A DNA stretch of 43,493 nt. Source: Clostridia bacterium (lineage in GTDB: Bacteria > Bacillota > Clostridia > Christensenellales > CAG-1252). This document shows, one piece after another, positions 17,513-26,692 of this stretch (position 1 is the stretch's first letter; the number at the start of each line of letters is the position of its first letter). The stretch is from the NCBI GenBank assembly GCA_017961365.1, contig JAGCXI010000020.1, positions 1 through 43,493 on the forward strand, given 5' to 3'. The translations under genes were made by a program, and so were the position numbers. The notes beneath the pieces were generated by a model that worked only from the letters and a program-made list of their open reading frames with translations, was not told where the DNA came from and did not search any database.

Positions 17513-18103
17513 GTGGCAGAGAAGAAGAATGCAGCTGCGACCGCAGCTGATACCAAAAGAGTATACAGACTGAAGGATTATTACGTCGAGACGGTCGTTC
17601 CCGCTCTGATGAGCAAGTTCAATTACACGAACGTGAACGAAGCGCCCAAGCTCGATAAGATCGTCCTTAATATGGGTCTCGGCGATGATAAGGATAATAG
17701 CAAGAGCTTCCAGATCGCCGTTGAAGAAATGAGACTGATCAGCGGACAAAAGCCCGTTGTCACCAAGGCGAAGAAGAGCGTTGCGAACTTCAAAGTCAGA
17801 GAAGGTCAGAATATCGGCGTAAAGGTCACCCTTCGCGCAGGCAAGATGTATGACTTCCTCGACAAGCTCATCAGCATCGTGCTCCCCCGCGTGAGAGACT
17901 TTAAGGGCGTGTCCACGAAGTCCTTCGACGGAAGAGGAAACTATGCGATGGGTCTGAGAGAGCAGCTCATCTTCCCGGAGATCTCCTATGATCAAGTGGA
18001 AAAGACGAGAGGTCTCGACATCTGCGTGGTCACCACGGCGAAGACGGACGAGGAGGCAAAAGAGCTCTTGGCGATGCTCGGCATGCCTTTTGCTCGTAAC
18101 TAA
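17513..18103 (+). CDS. rplE: Ribosomal protein L5
   Basis: L5 binds 5S rRNA and contacts the P-site tRNA. The start is GTG at 17513, one base after the rplX stop, with GGAGGT at 17499-17504 inside the end of rplX. The product is 196 residues: an extra low-complexity N-terminal stretch of about 17 residues, then the conserved [54 protein letters not shown] and [11 protein letters not shown]. The family identification is certain. Confidence 0.97.
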   Translation: MAEKKNAAATAADTKRVYRLKDYYVETVVPALMSKFNYTNVNEAPKLDKIVLNMGLGDDKDNSKSFQIAVEEMRLISGQKPVVTKAKKSVANFKVREGQNIGVKVTLRAGKMYDFLDKLISIVLPRVRDFKGVSTKSFDGRGNYAMGLREQLIFPEISYDQVEKTRGLDICVVTTAKTDEEAKELLAMLGMPFARN

Positions 18104-18117
18104 CGGAGGTAAATGAT

Positions 18118-18303
18118 ATGGCCAGAACAGCGCTTAAGAATAAGCAGAAATTGACCCCGAAGTTCTCCACCCGTGCGTACACGAGGTGCAGCATTTGCGG
18201 AAGACCCCACTCCGTCCTGAAGAAGTACGGCATCTGCAGGGTTTGCTTCAGAGAGCTCGCTTACAAAGGGCAGATCCCCGGCGTCAAGAAGTCAAGTTGG
18301 TAA
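18118..18303 (+). CDS. rpsN: Ribosomal protein S14, zinc type
   Basis: The 61-residue product is the short, zinc-containing (type Z, C+) form of S14 in the 30S head. The metal ligands are visible as CSICGRP and [11 protein letters not shown], giving C-x2-C and C-x2-C. It ends with the usual [11 protein letters not shown]. The gene has GGAGGT upstream and sits 14 bases after rplE, the standard place in Bacillota. Confidence 0.98.
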   Translation: MARTALKNKQKLTPKFSTRAYTRCSICGRPHSVLKKYGICRVCFRELAYKGQIPGVKKSSW

Positions 18304-18320
18304 TTAAGGAGGATATAGAT

Positions 18321-18716
18321 ATGGTAGTGACCGATCCTATTGCGGATATGCTCACGAGGATAAGGAACGCCCTTACCGCGAAGCATTCCGACGTCAAGAT
18401 CCCCACTTCGAAAGTGAAGACCGCGATCGCGGAGATCCTTTTGGAAGAGGGCTACATTGAGGCCGTCGAGAAAGTGGAAGACGGCGTGAACAGTTATATG
18501 AACATTACTTTGAAGTATGGCGCGGGCAGAAGCGTTATCAATGGTTTGAAGCGCGTCAGCAAGCCGGGCCTCAGAGTGTATGCGAATTGCGAAGACCTTC
18601 CCAAGGTGTTGAATGGTCTCGGCATCGCGATCATCTCCACTTCGAAGGGTATTATGACGGATAAGAAGGCTCGCATCGCGAATGTCGGCGGCGAAGTCAT
18701 GGCGTACGTCTGGTAA
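18321..18716 (+). CDS. rpsH: Ribosomal protein S8
   Basis: S8 binds the central domain of 16S rRNA and in E. coli represses the spc operon. I start at 18321, after AAGGAGGATA; the longer frame that begins in rpsN is discarded. The 131-residue product starts [16 protein letters not shown] and contains [13 protein letters not shown] and the C-terminal signature [14 protein letters not shown] with GGEVMAYVW. Fully typical. Confidence 0.98.
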   Translation: MVVTDPIADMLTRIRNALTAKHSDVKIPTSKVKTAIAEILLEEGYIEAVEKVEDGVNSYMNITLKYGAGRSVINGLKRVSKPGLRVYANCEDLPKVLNGLGIAIISTSKGIMTDKKARIANVGGEVMAYVW

Positions 18717-18729
18717 GGGAGGTAGAAAG

Positions 18730-19269
18730 ATGTCAAGAATCGGTAGACTTCCCATTGAGATCCCCGCCGGCGTGACCGTCACGCTCGCGGACAACGTCGT
18801 CACAGTGAAAGGCCCCCTCGGCACCCTCACCCGCGCGCTTCATCCCGCGATGAAGATCGCGATCGAAGGGAATCACGTCGTCGTGAGCCGTCCGAATGAC
18901 ACCAAGGAGAATAAAGCGCTCCATGGTCTCACGCGCGTCCTTATCAATAATATGGTGCTCGGCGTGACGAAGGGCTTCGAGAAGACCTTGGTCGTGAACG
19001 GCGTCGGTTATAAAGTCGCGGTCGAAGGCACGAAAGTCGTTTTCAACGTAGGCTTCTCTCATCCCGTTCCCGTCGAGATCCCGCAAGGCATCAAGGCGAA
19101 GGCGGAAAACGGCCTCGAACTCACCGTCAGCGGTATCGACAAGGAGCTCGTCGGCCAATTCGCCGCGAACCTCCGCGACATCAAGAGACCGGATCCTTAT
19201 CACATCTACGGCATCCGTTATAAGGATGAAGTGATCGTGAAGAAGGTCGGTAAGACTGCGGGTAAATAA
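18730..19269 (+). CDS. rplF: Ribosomal protein L6
   Basis: L6 supports the sarcin-ricin loop region of the 50S subunit. The start at 18730 follows GGGAGGT and gives 179 residues. The N-terminal SRIGRLPIEIPAGV and the C-terminal signature RDIKRPDPYHIYGIRYKDE, near the end, identify it. An upstream in-frame start inside rpsH is ignored. Confidence 0.98.
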   Translation: MSRIGRLPIEIPAGVTVTLADNVVTVKGPLGTLTRALHPAMKIAIEGNHVVVSRPNDTKENKALHGLTRVLINNMVLGVTKGFEKTLVVNGVGYKVAVEGTKVVFNVGFSHPVPVEIPQGIKAKAENGLELTVSGIDKELVGQFAANLRDIKRPDPYHIYGIRYKDEVIVKKVGKTAGK

Positions 19270-19283
19270 AGGAGTGAATTGAT

Positions 19284-19652
19284 ATGATAACCAAGATTGA
19301 TAAGAATTCCGAGAGGATTAAGAGACATAAGCGTATCAGGAATAAGATCAGCGGCACGACCGAGCGTCCCCGTCTGTCCGTATTCCGCAGCACGAATCAC
19401 ATTTACGCGCAGATCATCGACGACGTGAAGGGCGTGACCCTTGCGGCTTGCTCCACCGTTGAGAAGGCTGTGGCTGACGCGGTGAAAGAGATGAGCAAGA
19501 GCGACGCGGCGAAGTACGTCGGCGCCGAGCTCGGCCGCCGCGCGATCGAGAAGGGCGTGAATGCTGTCGTCTTCGACAGAAGCGGCTACCTTTACATGGG
19601 CAGAGTGGAAGCCCTTGCAGACGGCGCAAGAGAAGCCGGATTGCAGTTCTAA
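19284..19652 (+). CDS. rplR: Ribosomal protein L18
   Basis: L18 joins 5S rRNA to the 50S subunit together with L5. The 122-residue product has an arginine/lysine-rich start ([20 protein letters not shown]), [17 protein letters not shown] and the C-terminal [20 protein letters not shown], which are family hallmarks. AAAGGAGTGA precedes the ATG. Confidence 0.98.
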   Translation: MITKIDKNSERIKRHKRIRNKISGTTERPRLSVFRSTNHIYAQIIDDVKGVTLAACSTVEKAVADAVKEMSKSDAAKYVGAELGRRAIEKGVNAVVFDRSGYLYMGRVEALADGAREAGLQF

Positions 19653-19662
19653 GGAGGCAGAT

Positions 19663-20199
19663 ATGGCAAGGCGTGATGATAAATTCAATAAAGACAGAGA
19701 AGTAAAAGACGGATTCGACAAGGTCACCATCGCGATGAACCGCGTTACCAAGGTGGTCAAGGGCGGTAGGACGATGCGTCAAGCCGCGCTCATCGTTGTC
19801 GGAGACAAGAACGGACAAGTAGGTCTCGGCATGGGGAAAGCGACGGAAGCGACCGACGCGATCGAGAAGGCGACGACGGCTGCGAAGAACAGCCTCATCA
19901 AAGTCCCGATGGTCGGCACCACGATCCCTCACCAGATCACCGGCGTCTTCGGACGCGGCAAGGTGCTCTTGATGCCGGCTGAGGTCGGTACCGGCGTTAT
20001 CGCGGGCGGTCCCGTGCGTGCGGTGCTCGAAATGGCGGGCATCCAAGACATTCGTACGAAGGCGATCGGCACGAATAACCCCATCAACTGCGCGAAAGCC
20101 ACGATGAACGGTCTCTCCCGTCTTATGACGGCGGAGCAGATCGCCGCGCTTCGCGGTAAGTCCGTTGAAGAGATCCTCGGTAAGGAGGCACAAGACTAA
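19663..20199 (+). CDS. rpsE: Ribosomal protein S5
   Basis: S5 acts at the decoding centre and mRNA entry. The start at 19663 follows AAGGAGGC and gives 178 residues; an upstream in-frame start within rplR is ignored. Markers are [53 protein letters not shown] and [16 protein letters not shown]. The stop overlaps the rpmD start by one base. Confidence 0.98.
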   Translation: MARRDDKFNKDREVKDGFDKVTIAMNRVTKVVKGGRTMRQAALIVVGDKNGQVGLGMGKATEATDAIEKATTAAKNSLIKVPMVGTTIPHQITGVFGRGKVLLMPAEVGTGVIAGGPVRAVLEMAGIQDIRTKAIGTNNPINCAKATMNGLSRLMTAEQIAALRGKSVEEILGKEAQD

Positions 20200-20381
20200 T
20201 GGCGAAGATTAAAGTTACTTTGATAAAGAGCACCATCGGCGCTCTCGAGAAGCAGAAGGCAAACGTTGCCGCTCTGGGGCTCCGTAAGATCGGCAGTTCG
20301 AACGTGCTTGACGACAATGCGACGACCCGCGGCATGATAAAGGTAGTTTCTCACCTCGTGAAAGTTGAGAACGCCGATTAG
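20199..20381 (+). CDS. rpmD: Ribosomal protein L30
   Basis: L30 is a small 50S protein. The 60-residue product has IKVTLIKSTIGALEKQKANV, LGLRKIGSSNVLDDNAT and the end GMIKVVSHLVKVE, matching the bacterial family along its entire length. Its ATG shares a base with the rpsE stop and GGAGGC lies upstream inside rpsE. Confidence 0.97.
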   Translation: MAKIKVTLIKSTIGALEKQKANVAALGLRKIGSSNVLDDNATTRGMIKVVSHLVKVENAD

Positions 20382-20392
20382 GAGGTAGAGAT

Positions 20393-20836
20393 ATGAGATT
20401 GCATACCATTACTCCCGCCATGAATTCCAAGACGTCCGCCAAGAGGCTGGGCAGGGGCATCGGCTCCGGTCTCGGAAAGACTTCCGGTAAGGGACATAAA
20501 GGGCAATGGGCAAGAAGCGGCGGCGGCGTTCGTCCCGGATTCGAAGGCGGACAGATGCCTTTGACGAGGAGACTCCCCAAGCGCGGCTTCACCAATATTT
20601 TCAAGAAACAATACAACATCGTAAATCTTGCGGACTTGGAGTGCTTCGAGGCGAATGCGGTGGTCAATGAGCAGGTGCTCCTTGACGCGGGCATTCTCAC
20701 GAAGGCGCAGCCGTACGGTTTGAAAGTGCTTGGCGGCGGCGAGCTCACGAAGGCTCTCACCGTGCAGGCGAATTTCTTCAGCGAGTCCGCGAAGACCGCG
20801 ATCGAAAAGGTCGGGGGCAAGGTAGAGGTGCTCTGA
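20393..20836 (+). CDS. rplO: Ribosomal protein L15
   Basis: L15 is a late 50S assembly protein. The 147-residue product contains the glycine/arginine-rich RLGRGIGSGLGKTSGKGHKG near residues 18-37, RPGFEGGQMPLTRRLPKRGF, and a conserved C-terminal domain with VKVLGGGELTKALTV. The stop overlaps the secY start by one base, so the translocon gene is translationally coupled. Confidence 0.98.
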   Translation: MRLHTITPAMNSKTSAKRLGRGIGSGLGKTSGKGHKGQWARSGGGVRPGFEGGQMPLTRRLPKRGFTNIFKKQYNIVNLADLECFEANAVVNEQVLLDAGILTKAQPYGLKVLGGGELTKALTVQANFFSESAKTAIEKVGGKVEVL

Positions 20837-22122
20837 TGTTAAATACGCTGATAAATGCCTTCCGTGAGAAGGAAATACGAAAGAAAATGCTGATGACTCT
20901 CTTGATGTTGCTCGTCTTCAGACTCGGATGTTTCATCCCGGTCCCGGGCATCGCAGCGGAGAGCTTCCAGAACCTCGCGCAGAATGATTTCTTCAAGATC
21001 ATTTCCACGATAACGGGTGGATCCCTTGCAAACGGAACCATCTTTGCGCTCGGCATCCTTCCATTTATCAACGCTTTCATTATCATGCAGCTCTTGACTC
21101 TCGTGATCCCGCCGCTCGATAGGCTCTCCAAACAGGGCGAAGCGGGCAGGAAGAAGATCACGCAGATCACTCGTTACGCAGCGATCGTTCTTGCGATCAT
21201 TCAGGCGGTCGGCATCTGCCTCAGCTGGGGACAAGACAGCTTCGACGCGACGCTCGAGTCCAAAGCGCTCACCATCGCGCTCGTCATCATCATGCTTGTC
21301 GGCGGCAGCTGTATGGTCATGTGGATCGGCGATAGGATCACGGAGTACGGCGTCGGAAACGGCACGTCCCTCATCATCTTCGTCGGTATCCTCGCTTCGG
21401 CGGGTCAGCATCTTTTGTCCGCCTTCACGACGGCGGGCGACGGCGACAGCCTTGCGAAGAGCATTTGGCTGATCATCGCCTTCTTGCTCGTGGTGCTTTT
21501 CGTCTTCGTCTTCATCATCTTTGTGGACCTCGCGGAGAGAAGGATCACGATCCAATACGCCAAGCAGGTCAAAGGAAATAAGATGTACGGCGGACAGTCC
21601 ACGCATATCCCGATGAAGGTGAATGCGAGCGGCGTTATGCCGATCATCTTCGCTTCTTCCTTCTTGATGTTCCCGCAGATGATTGCCAGCTTCTGGCCGA
21701 ATAGCGCGTTCTATCAATGGTGGTCGAGATGGCTGGGCATCGGCACCCCGATTTACATCGCGGTGATGACCCTCCTCATCCTGTTCTTCTCCTTCTTCTA
21801 TTCGCAGATCCAGTTCAATCCGGAGGACATCAGCAGGAATATCCAGCAGAACGGCGGATTTATCCCCGGCATCAGACCCGGCAGACCTACGACGGATTAC
21901 CTGAAGAGGGTCAATAACAGGATCACCTTGTTCGGAGCGATCTTCCTCGCCCTCGTCGCGCTCGTCACCAGTATCGTTTTGCCGGCGATCGGCACGGAGA
22001 ACGGCCTCGGAAATGCTTTCAGCGCAACGGGACTCCTCATCGTGGTCAGCGTGGCGATGGAATTCGATACGCAGCTGCAGAACCAGCTCATGATGAAGCA
22101 TTATAAGGGCTTCTTGAAATAA
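20836..22122 (+). CDS. secY: Protein translocase channel SecY
   Basis: SecY is the membrane pore of the Sec system. The 428-residue product has about ten membrane helices. FRLGCFIPVPGI near residues 29-40, the plug/helix 2 region GGSLANGTIFALGILPFINAF, ITEYGVGNGTSLIIF and the cytoplasmic loop PGIRPGRPTTDYL are all typical. It lies between rplO and adk with one-base overlaps at both ends. In this window it would export the surface protein, the TasA-like protein and the amidase. Confidence 0.98.
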   Translation: MLNTLINAFREKEIRKKMLMTLLMLLVFRLGCFIPVPGIAAESFQNLAQNDFFKIISTITGGSLANGTIFALGILPFINAFIIMQLLTLVIPPLDRLSKQGEAGRKKITQITRYAAIVLAIIQAVGICLSWGQDSFDATLESKALTIALVIIMLVGGSCMVMWIGDRITEYGVGNGTSLIIFVGILASAGQHLLSAFTTAGDGDSLAKSIWLIIAFLLVVLFVFVFIIFVDLAERRITIQYAKQVKGNKMYGGQSTHIPMKVNASGVMPIIFASSFLMFPQMIASFWPNSAFYQWWSRWLGIGTPIYIAVMTLLILFFSFFYSQIQFNPEDISRNIQQNGGFIPGIRPGRPTTDYLKRVNNRITLFGAIFLALVALVTSIVLPAIGTENGLGNAFSATGLLIVVSVAMEFDTQLQNQLMMKHYKGFLK

Positions 22123-22739
22123 TGAAAGTCATCTTTTTGGGAGCACCGGGCAGCGGAAAAGGAACGCATGCCACTCGCGTCAAGCTCGCGCTCGACGTGC
22201 CGCATATCTCCACGGGGGATATCTTCCGTGAGAATATCAAGGGCGGCACGCCTCTCGGGCTGTTGGCGAAGAGTTATATCGACAAGGGCGCGCTCGTGCC
22301 CGATGAAGTCGTGATCAAGATCGTGGCGGACAGACTGTCGAGAGAGGACTGCAAAAAAGGCTTTATCCTCGACGGCTTCCCCCGTACGATCCGTCAGGCG
22401 GAAGAGCTCAAAAAGATCGCGGACATCGACGTGGTGATCAATCTCGTCGTGGACGACGAAGCCATCGTCAAGAGAGTCGCGGGCAGACGTATGTGCCGTT
22501 GCGGAGAGACGTATAACGTCGCATTCCTGAATGGTTCGAACGTTTGCGCAAAGTGCGGCGGCGAGCTTTACCAGCGCGATGACGACAAGGAAGAGACGGT
22601 GAAAAGCAGGCTCGAAGTGTATCACAAAGAGACCGCGCCCCTCATCGATTATTACAGAAAAGAAGGTCTCTTGAAAGACGTGGACGGCGCGCAGAGCATC
22701 GATAAGGTGTATGCGGACATTCTGAAGGTGCTTCAATGA
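22122..22739 (+). CDS. adk: Adenylate kinase, zinc LID type
   Basis: The enzyme interconverts ATP, ADP and AMP. The 205-residue product has the P-loop LGAPGSGKGTHA near residues 5-16, DGFPRTIRQAEEL near 83-95 and a zinc-finger LID. The first LID pair is C-x-C (RRMCRCGETY) rather than the usual C-x2-C, the second is CAKC; the spacing therefore differs by one residue from the textbook motif. It sits between secY and map with overlaps of one and four bases. Confidence 0.97.
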   Translation: MKVIFLGAPGSGKGTHATRVKLALDVPHISTGDIFRENIKGGTPLGLLAKSYIDKGALVPDEVVIKIVADRLSREDCKKGFILDGFPRTIRQAEELKKIADIDVVINLVVDDEAIVKRVAGRRMCRCGETYNVAFLNGSNVCAKCGGELYQRDDDKEETVKSRLEVYHKETAPLIDYYRKEGLLKDVDGAQSIDKVYADILKVLQ

Positions 22740-23482
22740 TTTTCCTTAAAACGCCCGAAGAAGTGAACGTAATGCGCAAAGCGAATCTCATCGTTCGCGA
22801 CACGCTTCTGATGGTAAGAGACCGCATCCGCCCCGGCGTTTCCACCGCCGAAGTGGATAAATGGGTAAAAGAATATATCGAGTCGCAGGGGGCGAAGCCG
22901 TCCTGCCTCGGATATGCGGGCTATCCTGCGAGCACTTGCATCTCGATCGACGACGTGGTCGTGCATGGCATCCCCTCGTCGAAGAAATATATCGAGGAAG
23001 GACAGATCGTCGGCGTGGACTTATGCGCCTATATCGACGGCTATCACGGCGACAGCGCGCGCACCTTTATGATCGGAAAGGTCAGCGAGGAGAAGCGCAA
23101 GCTTGTCGAGACTGCGGAAGCCGCCTTCTTTGAAGGGATCAAGGGGATCACATCCGCTTCTCGTCTCGGAGATATCTCCGGAACGATCCAAAACTACGTG
23201 GAGTCTCACGGCTATTCCGTGGTTCGCGCTCTCACCGGTCACGGGATCGGAAGAGAGATGCATGAGGATCCCGCCGTGCCGAATTACGGCGTTGTCGGAA
23301 GGGGCATTCGTTTGCATCACGGAATGACGCTTGCAGTCGAGCCGATGATCAACCTCGGAAGATACGAAGTCTATACCGAAAAAGACGGTTGGACGGTGCG
23401 CACGAAGGATCATTCCCCGTCCGCTCATTACGAGAATACCGTGGTGATCTGGGACGACGGCGTGGAGATCCTCACGATGTGA
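22736..23482 (+). CDS. map: Methionine aminopeptidase, type I
   Basis: The enzyme removes the initiator methionine. The 248-residue product is the compact type Ia form. Metal ligands are visible in GVDLCAYIDGYHGDSARTF (two aspartates), GHGIGREMHEDPAVPNYG (histidine), AVEPM (glutamate) and ENTVV (glutamate). Its ATG overlaps the adk stop by four bases. The secY-adk-map order is the standard one in Bacillota. Confidence 0.98.
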   Translation: MIFLKTPEEVNVMRKANLIVRDTLLMVRDRIRPGVSTAEVDKWVKEYIESQGAKPSCLGYAGYPASTCISIDDVVVHGIPSSKKYIEEGQIVGVDLCAYIDGYHGDSARTFMIGKVSEEKRKLVETAEAAFFEGIKGITSASRLGDISGTIQNYVESHGYSVVRALTGHGIGREMHEDPAVPNYGVVGRGIRLHHGMTLAVEPMINLGRYEVYTEKDGWTVRTKDHSPSAHYENTVVIWDDGVEILTM

Positions 23483-23493
23483 GGTGAAAAAAT

Positions 23494-23766
23494 ATGCAAA
23501 AAGAAGTATTCGTCGGCAGTATTGTTTATTCAAAAGCTGGACGAGACTGCGGAAAGTGTTATATAATAGTAAGGTTCGGCGATCAAGGGTATGCTTACGT
23601 GGCAAACGGAACGGACAAGAAGCTCGCCTCGCCGAAAAAGAAGAACATCAAGCATCTCGACCCCAGCGGAGACACAAACGAATTGATCCGCGAGAAGCTT
23701 CTTGCGGAGAAGCAGGTATTTGACAGTGAGATAAAGAGTGCGCTGAGAGCGTACGCAGGCAAATAA
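23494..23766 (+). CDS. KOW-domain RNA-binding protein, L14e-like
   Basis: The 90-residue product begins with a KOW-type beta barrel ([21 protein letters not shown] near residues 8-28), followed by [14 protein letters not shown] and a helical tail. This matches the small 'KOW domain-containing RNA-binding protein' that Clostridia carry between map and infA and that resembles archaeal/eukaryotic ribosomal L14e. A ribosome-associated RNA-binding role is likely from location and fold but is not established. It has an 11-base spacing on both sides. Confidence 0.85.
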   Translation: MQKEVFVGSIVYSKAGRDCGKCYIIVRFGDQGYAYVANGTDKKLASPKKKNIKHLDPSGDTNELIREKLLAEKQVFDSEIKSALRAYAGK

Positions 23767-23777
23767 GGAGGTCCGTT

Positions 23778-24002
23778 TTGTCGAAGGAAGATGTCATAGA
23801 GGTCCAAGGGAAAGTGATCGAGGTATTGCCCTATCAGTCTTATAGGGTGGAGCTCGAGAAGAGCGGCGCGCAGATCATTGCTTACCCCTCGGGTAAGATG
23901 CGTATCAAAAGCATCAAGATCATCGAAGGCGATTCGGTGAAAGTGGAAATAAGTCCGTATGATTTGACGAAGGGTCGTATCGTATGGCGGGATAAGAACT
24001 AA
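23778..24002 (+). CDS. infA: Translation initiation factor IF-1
   Basis: IF-1 occupies the 30S A site during initiation. The start is TTG at 23778, since AAGGAGGT lies directly upstream and the product then begins [17 protein letters not shown], the usual IF-1 start; the total is 74 residues. The C-terminal half has [19 protein letters not shown] and [13 protein letters not shown], diagnostic of IF-1. Confidence 0.96.
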   Translation: MSKEDVIEVQGKVIEVLPYQSYRVELEKSGAQIIAYPSGKMRIKSIKIIEGDSVKVEISPYDLTKGRIVWRDKN

Positions 24003-24017
24003 TTTGGAGGTTTCATT

Positions 24018-24134
24018 ATGAAAGTAAGACCGTCGGTAAAACCTATGTGCGACAAGTGCAAAATTATCAGGCGTCACGGCAAAGTCATGGTGATCTGCTC
24101 GAAGAGCAAGAGCCATAAGCAGGTGCAAGGCTGA
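24018..24134 (+). CDS. rpmJ: Ribosomal protein L36
   Basis: This 38-residue zinc protein of the 50S subunit begins [19 protein letters not shown]. Cys11, Cys14, Cys27 and His33 are the expected zinc ligands (C+ form). The last pair is one residue further apart than in the common form (C-x4-H), with the sequence [12 protein letters not shown], making the protein 38 rather than 37 residues. TTTGGAGGT lies upstream. It is followed by an unusually long 119-base gap. Confidence 0.96.
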   Translation: MKVRPSVKPMCDKCKIIRRHGKVMVICSKSKSHKQVQG

Positions 24135-24253
24135 TATTATCGAGATATCCATTGCCCAAGCGAGGTGCGGCTGGACGAATTCATTCCAAATTACATTTCG
24201 TCCTCTCAATCGGGTAATCAGATAAACATCATAGATCAAATGGAGGTATTTTA
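24135..24253 (+). promoter_or_regulatory. Structured gap before the alpha-operon genes
   Basis: In a run where genes are separated by 0-20 bases, 119 bases lie between rpmJ and rpsM. ATTGCCC (24151-24157) pairs with GGGTAAT (24212-24218, one wobble), enclosing GGACGAA (24173-24179) paired with TTCGTCC (24197-24203). No clear promoter is seen within it. In E. coli, S4 binds a pseudoknot at the equivalent place, ahead of rpsM, to repress rpsM-rpsK-rpsD-rpoA-rplQ. The same gene order follows here, so an S4-responsive leader is plausible. Confidence 0.5.
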
Positions 24254-24622
24254 ATGGCTCGTATATCCGGTGTAGATTTGCCAAGGGAAAAAAGGCTCGA
24301 GATCGGTTTGACTTATATCTTCGGTATAGGTCTCGCGACTTCGCGCAAGATTTTGGCAGCGACAGGGATCAGCCCTGATATCAGGGTGAAAGATTTGGCA
24401 GAGAGCGATGTAGCCATACTCAGAGACTATATCGAAAAGAATCTGCATGTTGAAGGCGATTTGAAGCGCGAGATCGATATGAATATCAAGAGACTTCGCG
24501 AGATCGGATCGTATCGCGGCGTCCGTCACAGAAAAGGCTTGCCCGTCAGAGGACAAAGCAGCAAGAGGAACGCTCGTACCCGCAAAGGTCCGAGACGTAC
24601 CGTCGGCCGTTCTAAGAAATAA
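24254..24622 (+). CDS. rpsM: Ribosomal protein S13
   Basis: S13 is in the 30S head and contacts the P-site tRNA and 50S. The 122-residue product starts [20 protein letters not shown] and has the conserved [18 protein letters not shown], followed by the basic tail [17 protein letters not shown] precedes the ATG. It is the first gene after the structured gap and so begins the alpha-operon part of the run. Confidence 0.98.
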   Translation: MARISGVDLPREKRLEIGLTYIFGIGLATSRKILAATGISPDIRVKDLAESDVAILRDYIEKNLHVEGDLKREIDMNIKRLREIGSYRGVRHRKGLPVRGQSSKRNARTRKGPRRTVGRSKK

Positions 24623-24636
24623 GGGAGGACGCAATC

Positions 24637-25029
24637 ATGGCAGTTAAGAAAAGTGTGACGAAGAAGCGCAAGGACATTATGCGTGTTGACAGGGGACAGG
24701 CTCATATCCAATGTTCCTTCAATAACACGATCATCACCATCACGGATACGCAGGGAAATGCGATCAGCGCGTCGAGCGCCGGCAAGCTCGGTCTCCGCGG
24801 CTCCAAGAAGAGCACTCCCTATGCGGCGCAGATGGTCATGGAAGACGCAGCGAAGGCAGCGAAAGAGCACGGCTTAAAGTCGGTCGACGTTTTCGTGAAG
24901 GGCCCGGGACAAGGCAGAGAGTCTGCGATCCGCGCTCTCCAAAACGTGGAGATTGCGGTCACCTCGATCCAAGACGTGTCCCCGATCCCGCATAACGGTT
25001 GCCGTCCGCCCAAGCGCAGAAGGTTATAG
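24637..25029 (+). CDS. rpsK: Ribosomal protein S11
   Basis: S11 forms the 30S platform near the mRNA exit. The 130-residue product has [40 protein letters not shown], and the C-terminal signature [17 protein letters not shown]. It lies 14 bases after rpsM with GGGAGGA upstream. Entirely typical. Confidence 0.98.
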   Translation: MAVKKSVTKKRKDIMRVDRGQAHIQCSFNNTIITITDTQGNAISASSAGKLGLRGSKKSTPYAAQMVMEDAAKAAKEHGLKSVDVFVKGPGQGRESAIRALQNVEIAVTSIQDVSPIPHNGCRPPKRRRL

Positions 25030-25043
25030 GAGGTAGAAACAAT

Positions 25044-25700
25044 ATGGCTAAGTATACAGGACCCGATTGTCGCTTGTGCAGAAGAGAGGGAGAGAAATTA
25101 TACCTCAAGGGCGACAGATGTTATAATATCAGCAGCGACGGCACGCAGGGCAGGAAGCTCTGTCCTTTGGAGAAAGGACGCATCAATCCTCCCGGTCCCG
25201 TCAAAACCGGCAGAAGAAAGGTGTCTGCGTACGCCCTCCAGCTCCGTGAGAAGCAGAAGACCAAGAGAGCTTACGGCATCATGGAGAAGCAGTTCCGTAT
25301 GTACCACGAGAAAGCAGAGCGCATGAAGGGTATCACGGGTGAAAACATGCTTATCCTCATCGAGCGCAGGCTTGATAACGTGGTCTTCCGCCTCGGCATC
25401 GGCGGCAGCAGAGCGCAGGCGAGACAGATCGTGAATCACGGTCACATCACCGTAAACGGTAAAAACGTTAATATTCCTTCTTACTTGGTATCCGCGGGCG
25501 ACGTCATCGCCGTCAAGGAGAGTAAGCAGGGCAAAAAGATCTTTGAGGCAGTCAAAGAAGTGGGCGCGAAGTCCGCTCTCCCGCAATGGCTCGAATTCGA
25601 TAAGACCACTCTTACCGGAAAAGTGTTGCAGTTGCCGAAGCGCGAGGACATCGACCTCAGGATCAAGGAGCACATGATCGTCGAGTTGTACTCCAAGTAA
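25044..25700 (+). CDS. rpsD: Ribosomal protein S4, zinc type
   Basis: S4 nucleates 16S assembly and is the known autorepressor of alpha operons in E. coli and of its own gene in Bacillus. The start at 25044 follows AGGAGGT and gives 218 residues; a longer frame starts inside rpsK. The N-terminus has cysteines in [12 protein letters not shown] and KLCPLEKG, indicating the zinc-binding C+ form. The S4 domain ([38 protein letters not shown]) follows. Its presence inside the alpha operon fits Clostridia. Confidence 0.98.
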   Translation: MAKYTGPDCRLCRREGEKLYLKGDRCYNISSDGTQGRKLCPLEKGRINPPGPVKTGRRKVSAYALQLREKQKTKRAYGIMEKQFRMYHEKAERMKGITGENMLILIERRLDNVVFRLGIGGSRAQARQIVNHGHITVNGKNVNIPSYLVSAGDVIAVKESKQGKKIFEAVKEVGAKSALPQWLEFDKTTLTGKVLQLPKREDIDLRIKEHMIVELYSK

Positions 25701-25715
25701 TAAAGGAGGGATATT

Positions 25716-26672
25716 ATGATAAAGATCAAGACACCGCAAATAAACGCAACGGAAAGTGTAGACGCTTCGACCGCTACGATCACCGTAGAGCCCTTGGAGA
25801 AAGGCCTTGGCACCACGCTTGGCAATGCGCTCCGCAGGATGCTCCTCTCCGACCTGCCCGGTGTGGCTGCGGTCGGCATCAAGATCGCAGGCGTTATGCA
25901 TGAGTTCTCCACGATCCCGAACGTTGTCGAAGACGTGGTGGATATCATTCTGAATATCAAAGGGTTGGCATTCAAGGCGAGTTCTCCCTTGGAGGATGGC
26001 GAAAGAGTCGTCGTCACGATCAAGACGAACACCCCCGGCCCCGTGCTCGGAAAGGATATCGACTGCGGGATGAATCTTTCCGTCGTGAACGGGGATCATC
26101 ATATTTGCACGATCAATGAAGGCGGCGAGCTCGATATGGAGATCACCGTGGCGAGCGGCAGAGGTTATGTCGGCGCGGATAAGAATAAAGCGGCGGAGCA
26201 GCCCATCGGCTATATCCCCGTGGACAGCATCTTCACGCCGGTCTTGTCGGCAAGCTATGCCGTCGAGGATGCTCGTGTCGGACAGGACATCAATTATGAC
26301 AGACTTGTCCTCAATGTCAAGACGAATGGAACCACCCCCGCGAAAGAGACGCTTTCCCTCGCGGCAAAGATCTTGGACGAGCATGCAAAGCTTTTCATCA
26401 ATCTTTGCGACACCGTGCCCGATCTCGACATCTTGAAGCCGGACGAGCCCGATCCCACGCTCACGTATCTTGAGAAGACGATCGAGGATCTCGATCTCTC
26501 CGTCCGTTCTTATAACTGCTTGAAGAGAGCGGGCATTCATACCGTCGGCGACCTCATCGAGAAGTCCGAGAACGAGATGTTGAAGGTGCGTAACCTTGGA
26601 CAAAAGTCCCTTGACGAAGTGATCAGGAAGCTCGCAGAGCTCGGTCTGGCGCTCCGCAGTAACGACGAATAA
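25716..26672 (+). CDS. rpoA: RNA polymerase alpha subunit
   Basis: The 318-residue product has the N-terminal assembly domain (FEVEPLEKGLGTTLGNALRR-like segment, here with VEPLEKGLGTTLGNALRRML) and the C-terminal DNA-binding domain (LDLSVRSYNCLKRAGIHTVG with LRNLGQKS-type KVRNLGQKSLDEV), which would contact UP elements such as the A/T tracts before the rpsJ promoter. It lies between rpsD and rplQ, the classic position. Confidence 0.98.
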   Translation: MIKIKTPQINATESVDASTATITVEPLEKGLGTTLGNALRRMLLSDLPGVAAVGIKIAGVMHEFSTIPNVVEDVVDIILNIKGLAFKASSPLEDGERVVVTIKTNTPGPVLGKDIDCGMNLSVVNGDHHICTINEGGELDMEITVASGRGYVGADKNKAAEQPIGYIPVDSIFTPVLSASYAVEDARVGQDINYDRLVLNVKTNGTTPAKETLSLAAKILDEHAKLFINLCDTVPDLDILKPDEPDPTLTYLEKTIEDLDLSVRSYNCLKRAGIHTVGDLIEKSENEMLKVRNLGQKSLDEVIRKLAELGLALRSNDE

Positions 26673-26692
26673 TCAGGAGGCAGAAGAAATAT

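Noticed and set aside
20839-22101. Long open frame antisense to secY, and similar long frames opposite metH, the ABC gene, rpoA and the EAL-like gene
   Set aside because: They lie wholly inside genes with clear family identity on the other strand, give arginine/histidine-rich products typical of antisense reading, and lack ribosome sites.
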